A stretch of DNA of 44,171 nt from an uncultured bacterium (GTDB lineage: Bacteria > Bacteroidota > Bacteroidia > Bacteroidales > Marinifilaceae), in assembly GCA_905216195.1 (NCBI GenBank), contig CAJMSX010000029.1:1-44171 (forward strand), read 5' to 3'. Of this stretch, positions 17,084 to 24,415 are shown in pieces. The position numbers and the translations under genes are program-made. Each line of letters opens with the position of its first letter. Positions within the stretch are counted from its first letter, which is position 1. The notes beneath the pieces were generated by a model that did not search any database, was not told the origin of the DNA, and was given only the letters and a program-made list of their open reading frames with translations.

Positions 17084-17815
17084 ATGAATAGTAAAGTAGA
17101 ATCTTTTTTAAAGAGTATAGGATTGGTCAAAACCGCCGTCCCGGGGGAAATCGGCTTGAAGTTACGGGCGGAGAAGGGAAAAAAAGTTCGTTTTTGGGTA
17201 AACGGGGATAGTATGGAGGTGAATTGGGGAGACGGAAGCCGGAGCGGTATTAAACGCTGTTCGGAATATTTCGAGCATACCTATACTCTTTCTCAACTAT
17301 ACGAAGTGCATATTTCAGGGAAGGGGATTGTAGACCTGGACATTAAAAGATGCGGTTTAACGGAATTGGAAGTAAACGGTTGCCCTTCACTGGAATTTCT
17401 GGATTGTTCCGAAAACGACCTGACAGAGCTGGATGTGCGGAATTGTCGTCATTTATACGAGTTGTATTGCGGTCATAACCGGATTCGGGATTTGAAATTG
17501 AAAAAATATCACAAACTCTGCTTTCTTTCCTGTCCTTGTAACGAACTGGAAGAAATTAAACTGGACGGTTGCCGGAAGCTGTACAACCTGATTTGTAAAT
17601 CGAATCGGCTGGAGCGCCTCGATGTCAGTAAGTGCCGTCAACTGGCGACCGTAAACGTCGAAAAAAACTGGATGGATTCGGAAGCTTTGAATCAGTTTCT
17701 GTCGACCCTGACCGTACATCCGCTCAATAATAAAGGTCTCGTCATCTTACGGCACAATCGGGGATCTAATTACGATTCGGAAATTTATAAAGCCAAAGGA
17801 TGGTGGGAAATGTAA
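17084..17815 (+). CDS. Cytoplasmic leucine-rich-repeat protein with N-terminal PKD-like domain
   Basis: The 243 residues have no signal peptide. Residues ~34-80 contain WGDGS (48-52) and HTY (65-67), as in PKD-like beta sandwiches of Bacteroidetes. Residues ~82-195 hold five leucine-rich repeats with an exact period of 21: equivalent Leu residues are at 103, 124, 145, 166 and 187, in the pattern L..L.C..N.L..L.. . Most repeats carry Cys at the strand end, and the protein has 12 Cys in all. Relatives with this repeat style are usually secreted, so an apparently cytoplasmic, Cys-rich form is unusual. A protein-binding role is likely, but the partner is unknown. It has its own promoter and terminator. 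Confidence 0.8.
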   Translation: MNSKVESFLKSIGLVKTAVPGEIGLKLRAEKGKKVRFWVNGDSMEVNWGDGSRSGIKRCSEYFEHTYTLSQLYEVHISGKGIVDLDIKRCGLTELEVNGCPSLEFLDCSENDLTELDVRNCRHLYELYCGHNRIRDLKLKKYHKLCFLSCPCNELEEIKLDGCRKLYNLICKSNRLERLDVSKCRQLATVNVEKNWMDSEALNQFLSTLTVHPLNNKGLVILRHNRGSNYDSEIYKAKGWWEM

Positions 17816-17831
17816 AGCGGGCTAAGGGTTA

Positions 17832-17888
17832 AAAAGAGAGGTGCCCCCGAGGTTCCAGACCTCTAAAAACGGCACCCTCTTCTTTTTA
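17832..17888. terminator. Bidirectional terminator between the LRR gene and ackA
   Basis: The outer stem GGTGCC/GGCACC is extended by AGAG/CTCT pairing, and an inner stem GAGGT/ACCTC is nested inside. TTCTTTTTATTT follows on the plus strand. On the minus strand the outer stem is followed by CTCTCTTTTT. Confidence 0.7.
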
Positions 17889-17889
17889 T

Positions 17890-19089
17890 TTATTGAATCA
17901 GATTCAGGGTATCGGTGGCAATCACCAGTTCTTCATCTGTCGTAATCGTCATGACCAGGGTTTTAGATTTTTCCGTGGACAGAATTTGGTCTTTGCCTCT
18001 GGTTGTCCGGTTTACTTTTTCGTCGAAATCTACTCCCAGATACTCTAAACCTTCGCAAACGCCTCTACGCACCACATAATCGTTTTCCCCGATTCCGCCG
18101 GTGAAGACGATCAGATCCACACCGTTCAACACGGCTGCGTAAGCCCCGATGTATTTTTTTACGTTATAGTTGAATACATCTATTGCTAAGCGTGCTCTTT
18201 CGTTTCCGGCATCCATCGCATCGTTCAGCTCCCTGAAATCGGAAGATACTCCGGATATACCGTATACTCCGGATTCTTTATTGGTCAGTTTCACTGCATC
18301 GGCCGGGGAGAAGCCTTTTTTCTCGCAAATATAGATGAGGGCGCCTGTATCCAGATCTCCCGAACGGGTGCCCATTACCAAACCGGCAACCGGTGTAAAT
18401 CCCATAGAAGTATCTACGGATTTACCCTTGTCGATTGCTGTAATGGAAGATCCGTTTCCCAGGTGACAGGTAATAATTTTCTTTTCCTCGATATTCCATC
18501 CCAGGATTTTGCAAGCTTTTTCGGCTACGAATTTGTGAGAAGTGCCGTGAAAACCGTATTTGCGGACACTGTAATTTTCATAATATTCGTAGGGTATGCC
18601 GTATATAAAAGCTTTGGGAGGCAAAGTCTGGTGGAAAGAAGTATCGAAAACGGCTACTTCCGGTACGGACGGCAACAGGCGTTCCATGGTTTCGATTCCT
18701 TTCAGGTGAGCCGGATTGTGTAAAGGAGCGATTTCGCTGCATGCCTGTATCTTAGCCTTTACGTCGGCATCGATTAGTACACTGCTGGAGAAATATTCCC
18801 CCCCGTGAGCGATTCGGTGGCCGACGGCATTGATTTCTTCCAGCGAAGAGATAACGCCGAATTTTTTATCAACCAGAGCTCTGAGGATCAAATCCATACC
18901 AGCTACATGGTCGGGAATGGGTTGTTCCAAAATCAACTTCTCTTTCCCTTCGGGTTTATGGGTAAAAATCCCCAAAGGAAGTCCTATTTTTTCGACCAGT
19001 CCTTTGGCTAAAACGGTGGGTTCGGCCGTCATATCCAAAAGTTGATATTTGATGGACGAACTGCCGCAGTTCAAAACTAAAATGTTCAT
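17890..19089 (-). CDS. ackA: Acetate kinase
   Basis: AckA converts acetyl phosphate and ADP to acetate and ATP, the last step of acetate fermentation. The 399 residues are the usual length. The ASKHA-fold motifs are all present: N-terminal LNCGSSSIKYQLL, VFDTSFHQTLP, KYGFHGTSH, HLGNGSS and FTGGIGEND. It starts 21 bases after the pta stop on the same strand, so the two enzymes of the acetyl-CoA to acetate route are co-transcribed. A bidirectional terminator directly follows the stop codon. Confidence 0.98.
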   Translation of the reverse strand: MNILVLNCGSSSIKYQLLDMTAEPTVLAKGLVEKIGLPLGIFTHKPEGKEKLILEQPIPDHVAGMDLILRALVDKKFGVISSLEEINAVGHRIAHGGEYFSSSVLIDADVKAKIQACSEIAPLHNPAHLKGIETMERLLPSVPEVAVFDTSFHQTLPPKAFIYGIPYEYYENYSVRKYGFHGTSHKFVAEKACKILGWNIEEKKIITCHLGNGSSITAIDKGKSVDTSMGFTPVAGLVMGTRSGDLDTGALIYICEKKGFSPADAVKLTNKESGVYGISGVSSDFRELNDAMDAGNERARLAIDVFNYNVKKYIGAYAAVLNGVDLIVFTGGIGENDYVVRRGVCEGLEYLGVDFDEKVNRTTRGKDQILSTEKSKTLVMTITTDEELVIATDTLNLIQ

Positions 19090-19110
19090 GATAATTATTT
19101 TTATTTGTTT

Positions 19111-20118
19111 CTATTTGGTTAATCCTGCAGCTTGATTGACCGTAATGGCGATCATATTGACGATATCGCTGATGGAACATCCCCGGGACAGGTCGTTGAT
19201 CGGAGCGGCCATCCCCTGAAGTACCGGACCTACCGCCTCGATACCGGCAATGCGCTGAACCAATTTATAGCTGATATTGCCTACTTCCAACGTGGGGAAA
19301 ATCAAGACATTGGCTTTGCCCGCAACCGGACTTCCCGGAGCTTTGAGGTTGCCTACGGAGGGAACCAAAGCAGCGTCTGCCTGCAATTCTCCGTCGATCA
19401 TTACGTCGGGAGCCATCTGTTGGGCCAATTCGGTAGCTTTTACCACCTTATCCACCAATTCATTTTTAGCGGAGCCTTTGGTCGAAAAACTCAACATAGC
19501 GACTCTCGGTTCGATTTTGGCGATACTCCGGGCGGTACGGGCAGTCACTACGGCGATTTGTGCCAGTTCTTCGGCAGTAGGATTCGGATGAACCGCACAA
19601 TCGGCAACGACCAGCAAACCGTTTTCCCCGAATTCGGGTTTATTGGTCAGTAAAAGAAAAGCTCCGGAAACTACGGAAATCCCCGGTTCCGTCTTCACAA
19701 TCTGGAAAGCGGGCCGTAAAACGTCACCGGTCGCATTGATCGCTCCTCCCACTTCTCCGTCAGCATCTCCGCTTTTAATCATCAAAGTAGCCAGATACAA
19801 CGGGTCTACCACTAATTTTAACGCCTGCTCTTTCGTCATCCCCTTACTTTTACGCAAGTCTACCAGTAAATCGGCATATGCTTCTTTTTTCGGGTGAGAT
19901 TCGGGATCGATAACGGTAGCCCTGTCTATGTTTTTCAAATCGTACTTTTCTGCCAAAGCCTTGATTTCAGCAGGCTTCCCAATCAGAATAATATCTGCAA
20001 AATCTTCGCCCAATACTTCATCAGCGGCTTTGAGCGTACGTTCTTCTGTACCTTCCGGAAGCACGATTCTTCTTTTGTTCTTCCTGGCGTTTTCCTTGAT
20101 TTTTTCTAAAAGCTCCAT
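19111..20118 (-). CDS. pta: Phosphate acetyltransferase (short form)
   Basis: Pta interconverts acetyl-CoA and acetyl phosphate. The 335 residues correspond to the single-domain class without the N-terminal DRTGG/regulatory domain of E. coli Pta. The signature features are KRRIVLPEGTEERTL at the start, LLVVADCAVHPNPTAEELA in the middle and the C-terminal GPVLQGMAAPINDLSRGC active-site region. ackA follows at 21 bases. The upstream ~250 bases contain an intrinsic terminator and a structured RNA region on the same strand, so pta transcription may involve read-through or attenuation. Alternatively a promoter I cannot recognise lies just before the ATG. Confidence 0.97.
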   Translation of the reverse strand: MELLEKIKENARKNKRRIVLPEGTEERTLKAADEVLGEDFADIILIGKPAEIKALAEKYDLKNIDRATVIDPESHPKKEAYADLLVDLRKSKGMTKEQALKLVVDPLYLATLMIKSGDADGEVGGAINATGDVLRPAFQIVKTEPGISVVSGAFLLLTNKPEFGENGLLVVADCAVHPNPTAEELAQIAVVTARTARSIAKIEPRVAMLSFSTKGSAKNELVDKVVKATELAQQMAPDVMIDGELQADAALVPSVGNLKAPGSPVAGKANVLIFPTLEVGNISYKLVQRIAGIEAVGPVLQGMAAPINDLSRGCSISDIVNMIAITVNQAAGLTK

Positions 20119-20157
20119 AAAATATAAATTTAAAGTTTTAATCCTTATTTTTCGTTC

Positions 20158-20366
20158 AAAAGAAAAAGTTGTTCCCTTACCTATGGAACAACTCTGAAAA
20201 TAGGCCCGATTCGCTTTTATCCGGCCCGGTTAATTATTTTCTTCGCATAGGTAACCCCTACATTCCGGTTATAGCCGGATTTCTGACCGGTAATTCCAAG
20301 AAGGGAAGAGATGTAAAATTCCAGCATCTGGCAGTCGATTTAACAAATTAGGGCCCTTTTGCAGAG
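20158..20366 (-). ncRNA. Candidate structured RNA upstream of pta (independent sRNA, 6S-like RNA, or attenuator leader)
   Basis: Read on the minus strand, the two ends pair: CTCTG (20362-20366) with CAGAG (20192-20196), AAAA with TTTT, and GGCCC with GGGCC (20203-20207). This gives about 14 bp closing a ~170-nt domain. Inside are GTTAA/TTAAC, TACAT/ATGTA, and hairpins with stems TTCC/GGAA and TCCGG/CCGGA. A -7 box at 20373-20380 would start transcription at the first base of the closing helix, and an intrinsic terminator follows at the 3' end. Nine bases at 20246-20254 are fully complementary to 20177-20185, which covers the terminator loop, so a pseudoknot or switch is possible. I do not recognise a named riboswitch. 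The length would suit a 6S RNA, but that is speculation. Confidence 0.45.
20159..20193 (-). terminator. Intrinsic terminator in the region upstream of pta
   Basis: On the minus strand a perfect 9-bp stem, AGTTGTTCC/GGAACAACT, with a 9-nt loop is followed by TTTTCTTTT. It lies between the only recognisable promoter (20373-20380) and the pta start, so it either ends an sRNA or acts as an attenuator. Confidence 0.75.
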
Positions 20367-20372
20367 ACGAAA

Positions 20373-20380
20373 CAAATTTA
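20373..20380 (-). promoter_or_regulatory. Candidate -7 box upstream of the structured RNA and pta
   Basis: CAAATTTA on the plus strand reads TAAATTTG on the minus strand, an exact TAnnTTTG match. The -33 side is AT-rich with no clear TTG. Confidence 0.42.
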
Positions 20381-20427
20381 TGCAATTTTTTTTAATATAT
20401 CATGTTTTCGGATGAACTCGTTAAAAG

Positions 20428-20895
20428 TTATTTTTCCAGCAATTTAAAGCGTATCCGAAGTCTGTTGTTTTCATAATCGGTTGAAATAATTTTAAAGATT
20501 CCGATTTCCGAAGTGTGGGTCACATGTTGTCCGATGCAGGCGCAAAGGTCATAATCTCCGATCCTGACCAAACGCAAGGTCTCTCCGGCTTTATCGGGTA
20601 ATTTATTCAGATCCACACCGGCGGGAACCCGCTCGCGGGAAACAAATTCGACAGTGACCGGCAAATCCCGGCTAATAATTTCGTTTACTTTATTTTCTAT
20701 TTCCTCGATTTGGCCGGAGGACGGACAAGTATCCAGCAGGTAATCGCATTTACTTTTTTTCCGTTCGATGTGAGTGTTGCGCGAGCGTTCGCATCCGTAG
20801 AGCCTCACCATGGTCTGGTTGAGGATATGTTCTGCCGTATGCATGGGCGGATATTCCTGTTTGTTGTGATCGTTCAATGAGGGTTGCTGTTCCAT
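20428..20895 (-). CDS. AlaX-type alanyl-tRNA editing protein (second additional domain only)
   Basis: The 155-residue protein corresponds to the stand-alone editing domain related to the C-terminal editing part of AlaRS, which deacylates Ser- or Gly-tRNA(Ala). Zinc-ligand motifs are present: His19 and His23 in MHTAEHIL, and a Cys (118 or 120) and His124 in CACIGQHVTHTSEIG. The usual CGGTH is replaced by CIGQHV, so activity is likely but not certain. It lies 64 bases after a DUF4919-like gene on the same strand and ends 61 bases before the box that would drive the structured RNA. Confidence 0.85.
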   Translation of the reverse strand: MEQQPSLNDHNKQEYPPMHTAEHILNQTMVRLYGCERSRNTHIERKKSKCDYLLDTCPSSGQIEEIENKVNEIISRDLPVTVEFVSRERVPAGVDLNKLPDKAGETLRLVRIGDYDLCACIGQHVTHTSEIGIFKIISTDYENNRLRIRFKLLEK

Positions 20896-20959
20896 ATGGT
20901 TTTCTGATTTTTGTTCATGCTCTCGGTATTTTCTCCATTTCTCTTTCCGAAACCAACTT

Positions 20960-21622
20960 TTACTTTCGCTTTTCAGTGGGAATCAAGAAATAAAGGTCGG
21001 TAAGCCGGTAATTTTCTGTGGGTACGATTCTGAATTTATCGCAATAGCCGAAATCCGTCTTTTTGCTTACCGGTTTCGACACCTGATTCAGGTCTATATC
21101 CAAACAATTACGCATAAATAAATATTCGTCCTGTCTGCATACTACCTGAAAAGCCGTTTCCGGACCGTTTCCGTTTCCGGATAAATGAATGGTTTGCAGC
21201 AATTGCGTCAGCTTGAAAATACAGGAATCAATTTCTTGAGGCGTCAATTTGACGACGTCCGATACATTTAAGATCGTTTGTAAAGGAAAGAGAGAAACCG
21301 GATTTTCCTTCAGGATTTCCAGACATAAGGTGTAAGCTTCTTCCGCTTTGTCTTCCGATACCAGTTTTTGCAGTTGTTCTTCCCGGAGCTGGTTGTTCTG
21401 GTGAAAGTGAGGACGACACAATTGTCCGTAATACAAAAGCATGTAATCGGAATAAGTAAGCGAAGTGTCTGTGGAGGTATAACGCCTCAATAGCTGAATG
21501 TAACCGAGGGAATCGGAAAAAATTTTCTTCCTGATCCCATCCAGCCGGAAAGACGAAACATTTTGAGCTTCGGAGTCCGGAAGAACCAGAAGCGCAAAGA
21601 AAACGACAAAGATGCTTTTCAT
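20960..21622 (-). CDS. Exported DUF4919-like protein of unknown function
   Basis: The chosen ATG is at 21622; the frame extends nine bases to a TTG at 21631, but the ATG starts a clean signal peptide (MKSIFVVFFALLVLP, ending near SEAQ). The mature part has the Bacteroidetes-specific pattern of a short basic strand followed by LLRRYTSTDTSLTYSDYMLLYYGQ, which I associate with DUF4919. The middle is helical and TPR-like (EAYTLCLEILKENPVSLFPLQTI). No catalytic motif is evident. The AlaX-like gene follows in the same direction. Family assignment is from memory of the motif only. Confidence 0.75.
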   Translation of the reverse strand: MKSIFVVFFALLVLPDSEAQNVSSFRLDGIRKKIFSDSLGYIQLLRRYTSTDTSLTYSDYMLLYYGQLCRPHFHQNNQLREEQLQKLVSEDKAEEAYTLCLEILKENPVSLFPLQTILNVSDVVKLTPQEIDSCIFKLTQLLQTIHLSGNGNGPETAFQVVCRQDEYLFMRNCLDIDLNQVSKPVSKKTDFGYCDKFRIVPTENYRLTDLYFLIPTEKRK

Positions 21623-21705
21623 ACTACTCAAGCTTATAAATCCGAGACCTTTAGAAAATATCTCCCTTGCGGGAGGGGTTTTTTCCCGGGTTGAACGGAT
21701 AGTTA

Positions 21706-21748
21706 CAAAATTATAATTTTTCGCTTTAAATCAAAAAAAACAAAGGTA
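21706..21748 (-). promoter_or_regulatory. Two candidate -7 boxes for the DUF4919-like gene
   Basis: CAAAATTA (21706-21713, minus TAATTTTG) has a CAA at 21732-21734 that could be the -33 element at 18 bases. CAAAGGTA (21741-21748, minus TACCTTTG) is a second exact match without a clear -33. Leaders would be about 80-115 nt. Confidence 0.38.
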
Positions 21749-21931
21749 TATCCTGGAATGGAAAGCAGGGAAATTTTTAAACTCTGTTTTGTAGTTACCG
21801 GAGGTGAGGAAAAAATAAAGCTGTTCCTTCTCTTACAAACGCAGAGCCCGGTTCTACATTTTACTGTTCACCCTATACTCACTTTCCTCCCTGCGGTGTA
21901 GCAGCAAAGGCTTCATAGGAAGTCTTTTTTT
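21728..21931 (+). ncRNA. Candidate plus-strand structured RNA between the DUF4919-like gene and fabG
   Basis: TTG at 21691-21693, 20 bases and TAATTTTT (21714-21721, one mismatch to the -7 consensus) could start a transcript near 21728. It would end at the intrinsic terminator at 21906-21931, about 200 nt later. GCAGGGA (21765-21771) pairs with TCCCTGC (21888-21894). Inside, two mutually exclusive helices exist. One is TGTAG..ACCGG (21790-21801) with CCGGT.CTACA (21848-21858), 10 bp. The other is CTCTG.TTTGTA (21782-21793) with TACAAA..CAGAG (21834-21846), 11 bp. No reading frame of note is present, and I do not recognise a known RNA class. Confidence 0.35.
21906..21931 (+). terminator. Intrinsic terminator upstream of fabG
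   Basis: AAAGGCTTC pairs with GAAGTCTTT (one G-U) around loop ATAG, followed by a run of T residues. It lies in front of the fabG promoter, so it must end some other plus-strand transcript. Confidence 0.65.
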
Positions 21932-22057
21932 AATTTTCCGGCAATCTGTTGATTTTAAGTGAATTGTATAAATATAGATCAAGGATAGGGGACGCTTAGA
22001 AATAATAAATATTTACTTTATTTATCCAAATCCTGTCGCTTTTACACGAGTTCTTGT

Positions 22058-22065
22058 TATCTTTG
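22058..22065 (+). promoter_or_regulatory. Candidate -7 box for fabG
   Basis: TATCTTTG matches TAnnTTTG. The -33 region is weak (CTG near 22033). The predicted leader is about 55 nt. Confidence 0.45.
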
Positions 22066-22126
22066 GCCGTTGAAACAAAAAATAACCGTGTAACGGTGGA
22101 ATAATGATTCATTTAGTAGAAATAAA

Positions 22127-22882
22127 ATGGTAACTATGAAATTATTAGAAGGAAAGACAGCTTTGATTACCGGTGCTTCGAGAGGTATCGGTAAAGCCGT
22201 GGCATTAGCATTTGCGAAACAAGGTGCGGATATCGCTTTTACCGACTTGAGGTATGACGAAGGAGCTCAGGCTACCGAAAAAGAGATTGCTGCATACGGC
22301 GTAAAAGCAAAAATGTATGCTTCAAATGCTGCGGATTTCGCTGCTACTTCTGCCACAGTAGAAGAAATAGCTAAAGAGTTCGGAAGAATAGATATTCTGG
22401 TGAATAATGCCGGTATTACAAAAGATACTTTGTTGATGAGGATGAGTGAAGAACAATGGGATGCTGTTATTAATGTAAACCTGAAATCCGTTTTCAATTT
22501 TACGAAAACCGTTTCGGCGGTTATGTTGAAACAGAAGAGCGGTTCTATTATCAGCATGAGTTCGGTCGTGGGGGTCAGCGGAAATGCAGGACAGGCCAAT
22601 TATGCTGCTTCTAAAGCGGGAATTATCGGATTTACGAAAAGTGTAGCGAAAGAATTAGGTTCCCGTAATATACGCGCAAACGCCGTAGCTCCCGGTTTTA
22701 TTATTACCGATATGACAGCTCAATTGTCGGAAGACGTGCGAAAAGAATGGGCAGCGAAAATTCCTTTGAAAAGAGGCGGAACGCCGGAAGATATTGCAGA
22801 CGTATGTTTATTCCTGGCATCCGATTTTTCCAGATATGTTACCGGCCAGGTTATTCATGTCTGCGGCGGAATGAATATGTAG
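22127..22882 (+). CDS. fabG: 3-oxoacyl-[acyl-carrier-protein] reductase
   Basis: FabG reduces 3-oxoacyl-ACP with NADPH in fatty-acid elongation. It is a short-chain dehydrogenase of about 250 residues. The nucleotide loop TGASRGIG is at 15-22 and NNAGITKD at 93-100. The catalytic Ser146 (SMSSVVG), Tyr159 and Lys163 (YAASK) are all present, followed by APGFIITDMTA and a C-terminal CGGMNM. Bacteroidetes FabG proteins commonly begin MKLLEGKTAL, which is Met4 here (22136), so the real start may be nine bases downstream. The gene is monocistronic, with its own promoter and terminator. Confidence 0.94.
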   Translation: MVTMKLLEGKTALITGASRGIGKAVALAFAKQGADIAFTDLRYDEGAQATEKEIAAYGVKAKMYASNAADFAATSATVEEIAKEFGRIDILVNNAGITKDTLLMRMSEEQWDAVINVNLKSVFNFTKTVSAVMLKQKSGSIISMSSVVGVSGNAGQANYAASKAGIIGFTKSVAKELGSRNIRANAVAPGFIITDMTAQLSEDVRKEWAAKIPLKRGGTPEDIADVCLFLASDFSRYVTGQVIHVCGGMNM

Positions 22883-22891
22883 ATGAATTTT

Positions 22892-22924
22892 GAATTACAG
22901 GTTATTTATAATAATCTGTAATTC
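22892..22924. terminator. Hairpin terminator after fabG
   Basis: A perfect 9-bp stem, GAATTACAG (22892-22900) with CTGTAATTC (22916-22924), has an AT-rich loop that can pair further. The tail ATTTATTTATAATTTCTT is T-rich but interrupted. Confidence 0.7.
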
Positions 22925-23369
22925 ATTTATTTATAATTTCTTCTCATCCCTCTTCACTCCCGGTTTCGAATTCTTTTCCGTTCGGGAAAAATAGCTTATC
23001 TCCGCTTTGTTTCTGAAGTATTTGAGGATCGTATCTGAGGTAAAATATAACCCTATACTTTCCCGGAAAGGAGAGAGGTAACTTTTAAAAACACGCAAAA
23101 GTTCTTCCGGAAACGTGGTCCGTTTTATTCGGGCCAGGGAATCGATGAAAAAAAACCTTATAATTTAAATTTCCGGGAAGAGAATGAAATTAATTAAGTA
23201 ACTTAGACCGGAATTTTGGCCTAAGAATTGCAGGTAAAGATATGGGAAATAGGAAAACCGAACCGGCGGGAAGTAGACGATACGAAAAAGATGCGGCAAA
23301 CCCGTTTGCCTGTTTCCGATAGGGAAGAGAGCACGTCGGTAACATGTCCAATGACAAAACTAATTTAAT
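22925..23369. other. Intergenic region with no supported gene
   Basis: No ORF with coding character or recognised motif is seen on either strand. A small inverted repeat, CTTAG.CC/GG.CTAAG, lies at 23202-23225 with an A-C mismatch. No exact TAnnTTTG box with a -33 partner is found before the lipoprotein gene at 23370, although that gene needs a promoter here. Confidence 0.5.
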
Positions 23370-24371
23370 ATGATGCATAAAACAGCTTATACGCAGCTAT
23401 TTGATCGGCTTCCGGCAGGGATTATTCTGCTGTTAGGATGCTTGTTTGTGTCCTGTTCCTCCTATCGTTCTTTCCCGGTAGATGTATTGAAACCCGCTCC
23501 GATTACCCTGGGCAAAGGAGCTTATATCGGATATTGGGACCGGAATATTCGTTGTACGGCAGATTCTTCTTTTATTCTTTACCACCAAGAGGGAGTGACT
23601 CCTCCCGAGTTATCTTTTTTATTTTACCAGGGTGTGAATGCCGTCTGGAATCAAAACAGAGAGGGGGATTCCTTGATGGCCCTATCGGGGCGCTATGTTT
23701 CTTATGTAGACCGGGACACTTTTCCCCGGCCCGCTCCCCCTTCCGAGATCAAACGGCTGTGTTATACTTTCGGTGTGGATTATCTGGTTACTTTGGAGAT
23801 GTTCGATTATCATCTGGATATGGATCTTCAAAAAATATACAGCAATTATTATGTCCGCTTGTATTCCCGGTTTTCGGGATTACCGATCGATTCCGTAATT
23901 TTCCGGGAAGATTTGTATCCTTATCTTACGGAAGAATACGAATATATCGATTATATTGCGGATCAGGCGTGGAGAAACGGTACGCTGTATGCCGAACGTT
24001 TTACGCCTTCCTGGAAGGAAGTGAGGCGAAGGGTCTACAATCGTCAGAAAGTGTTGCGGATGGGAGATATCTTTTTTCTCAATAATAATGTGGAACAAGC
24101 AGAAAATTTATGGAAATCCGCTACCAAATTGTCTCCGCGCGTTGCCTTACAGGCATACGTCAATCTGGCCTGGATGTATGAGAACGAAGGGGATTTCGAA
24201 CAATCCCGGCAGATGTTGCAACAGGCTCTGGAACTGGCCCGTAAGCATCGTATAGATAATGCGGTGGTTACCTATATCGGAGAGTATCTCACAACCATAG
24301 AGGAACGTATTAAAGAAATAGACTTGATTGATCAACAATTGAATGAAAGCGGAAGCCCGGAAAAAGGGTGA
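23370..24371 (+). CDS. TPR-containing lipoprotein, DUF6340-like
   Basis: The 333-residue protein starts with a hydrophobic signal (AGIILLLGCLFVSC), with a likely lipidated Cys in FVSCSS. Residues ~90-200 form a mixed domain around EIKRLCYTFGVDYLVTLEMFDY. The C-terminal ~110 residues contain tetratricopeptide-like helices: RMGDIFFLNNNVEQAENLWKSA, and ALQAYVNLAWMYENEGDF followed by QSRQMLQQALELARKH. This architecture resembles Bacteroidetes DUF6340 lipoproteins, though I give that name with caution. The ORF ends 44 bases before the helicase-nuclease start on the same strand, so they may be co-transcribed, without obvious functional logic. Confidence 0.72.
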   Translation: MMHKTAYTQLFDRLPAGIILLLGCLFVSCSSYRSFPVDVLKPAPITLGKGAYIGYWDRNIRCTADSSFILYHQEGVTPPELSFLFYQGVNAVWNQNREGDSLMALSGRYVSYVDRDTFPRPAPPSEIKRLCYTFGVDYLVTLEMFDYHLDMDLQKIYSNYYVRLYSRFSGLPIDSVIFREDLYPYLTEEYEYIDYIADQAWRNGTLYAERFTPSWKEVRRRVYNRQKVLRMGDIFFLNNNVEQAENLWKSATKLSPRVALQAYVNLAWMYENEGDFEQSRQMLQQALELARKHRIDNAVVTYIGEYLTTIEERIKEIDLIDQQLNESGSPEKG

Positions 24372-24415
24372 AGGGAAAACGGGCCTCTACCGGCCTGTCC
24401 GTTAAGCAGAACCAT

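Noticed and set aside
20169..20351. Plus-strand ORF of 60 codons upstream of pta
   Set aside because: It runs through the paired segments of the structured RNA region and has no homology or start signals.
21780..21931. Known riboswitch (TPP, cobalamin, FMN, SAM, THF) before fabG
   Set aside because: The conserved core sequences I know for these classes were not found on either strand, so no class is claimed.
23190..23378. Minus-strand ORF of 62 codons upstream of the TPR lipoprotein
   Set aside because: No recognisable motif or promoter; it overlaps the start of the plus-strand gene.
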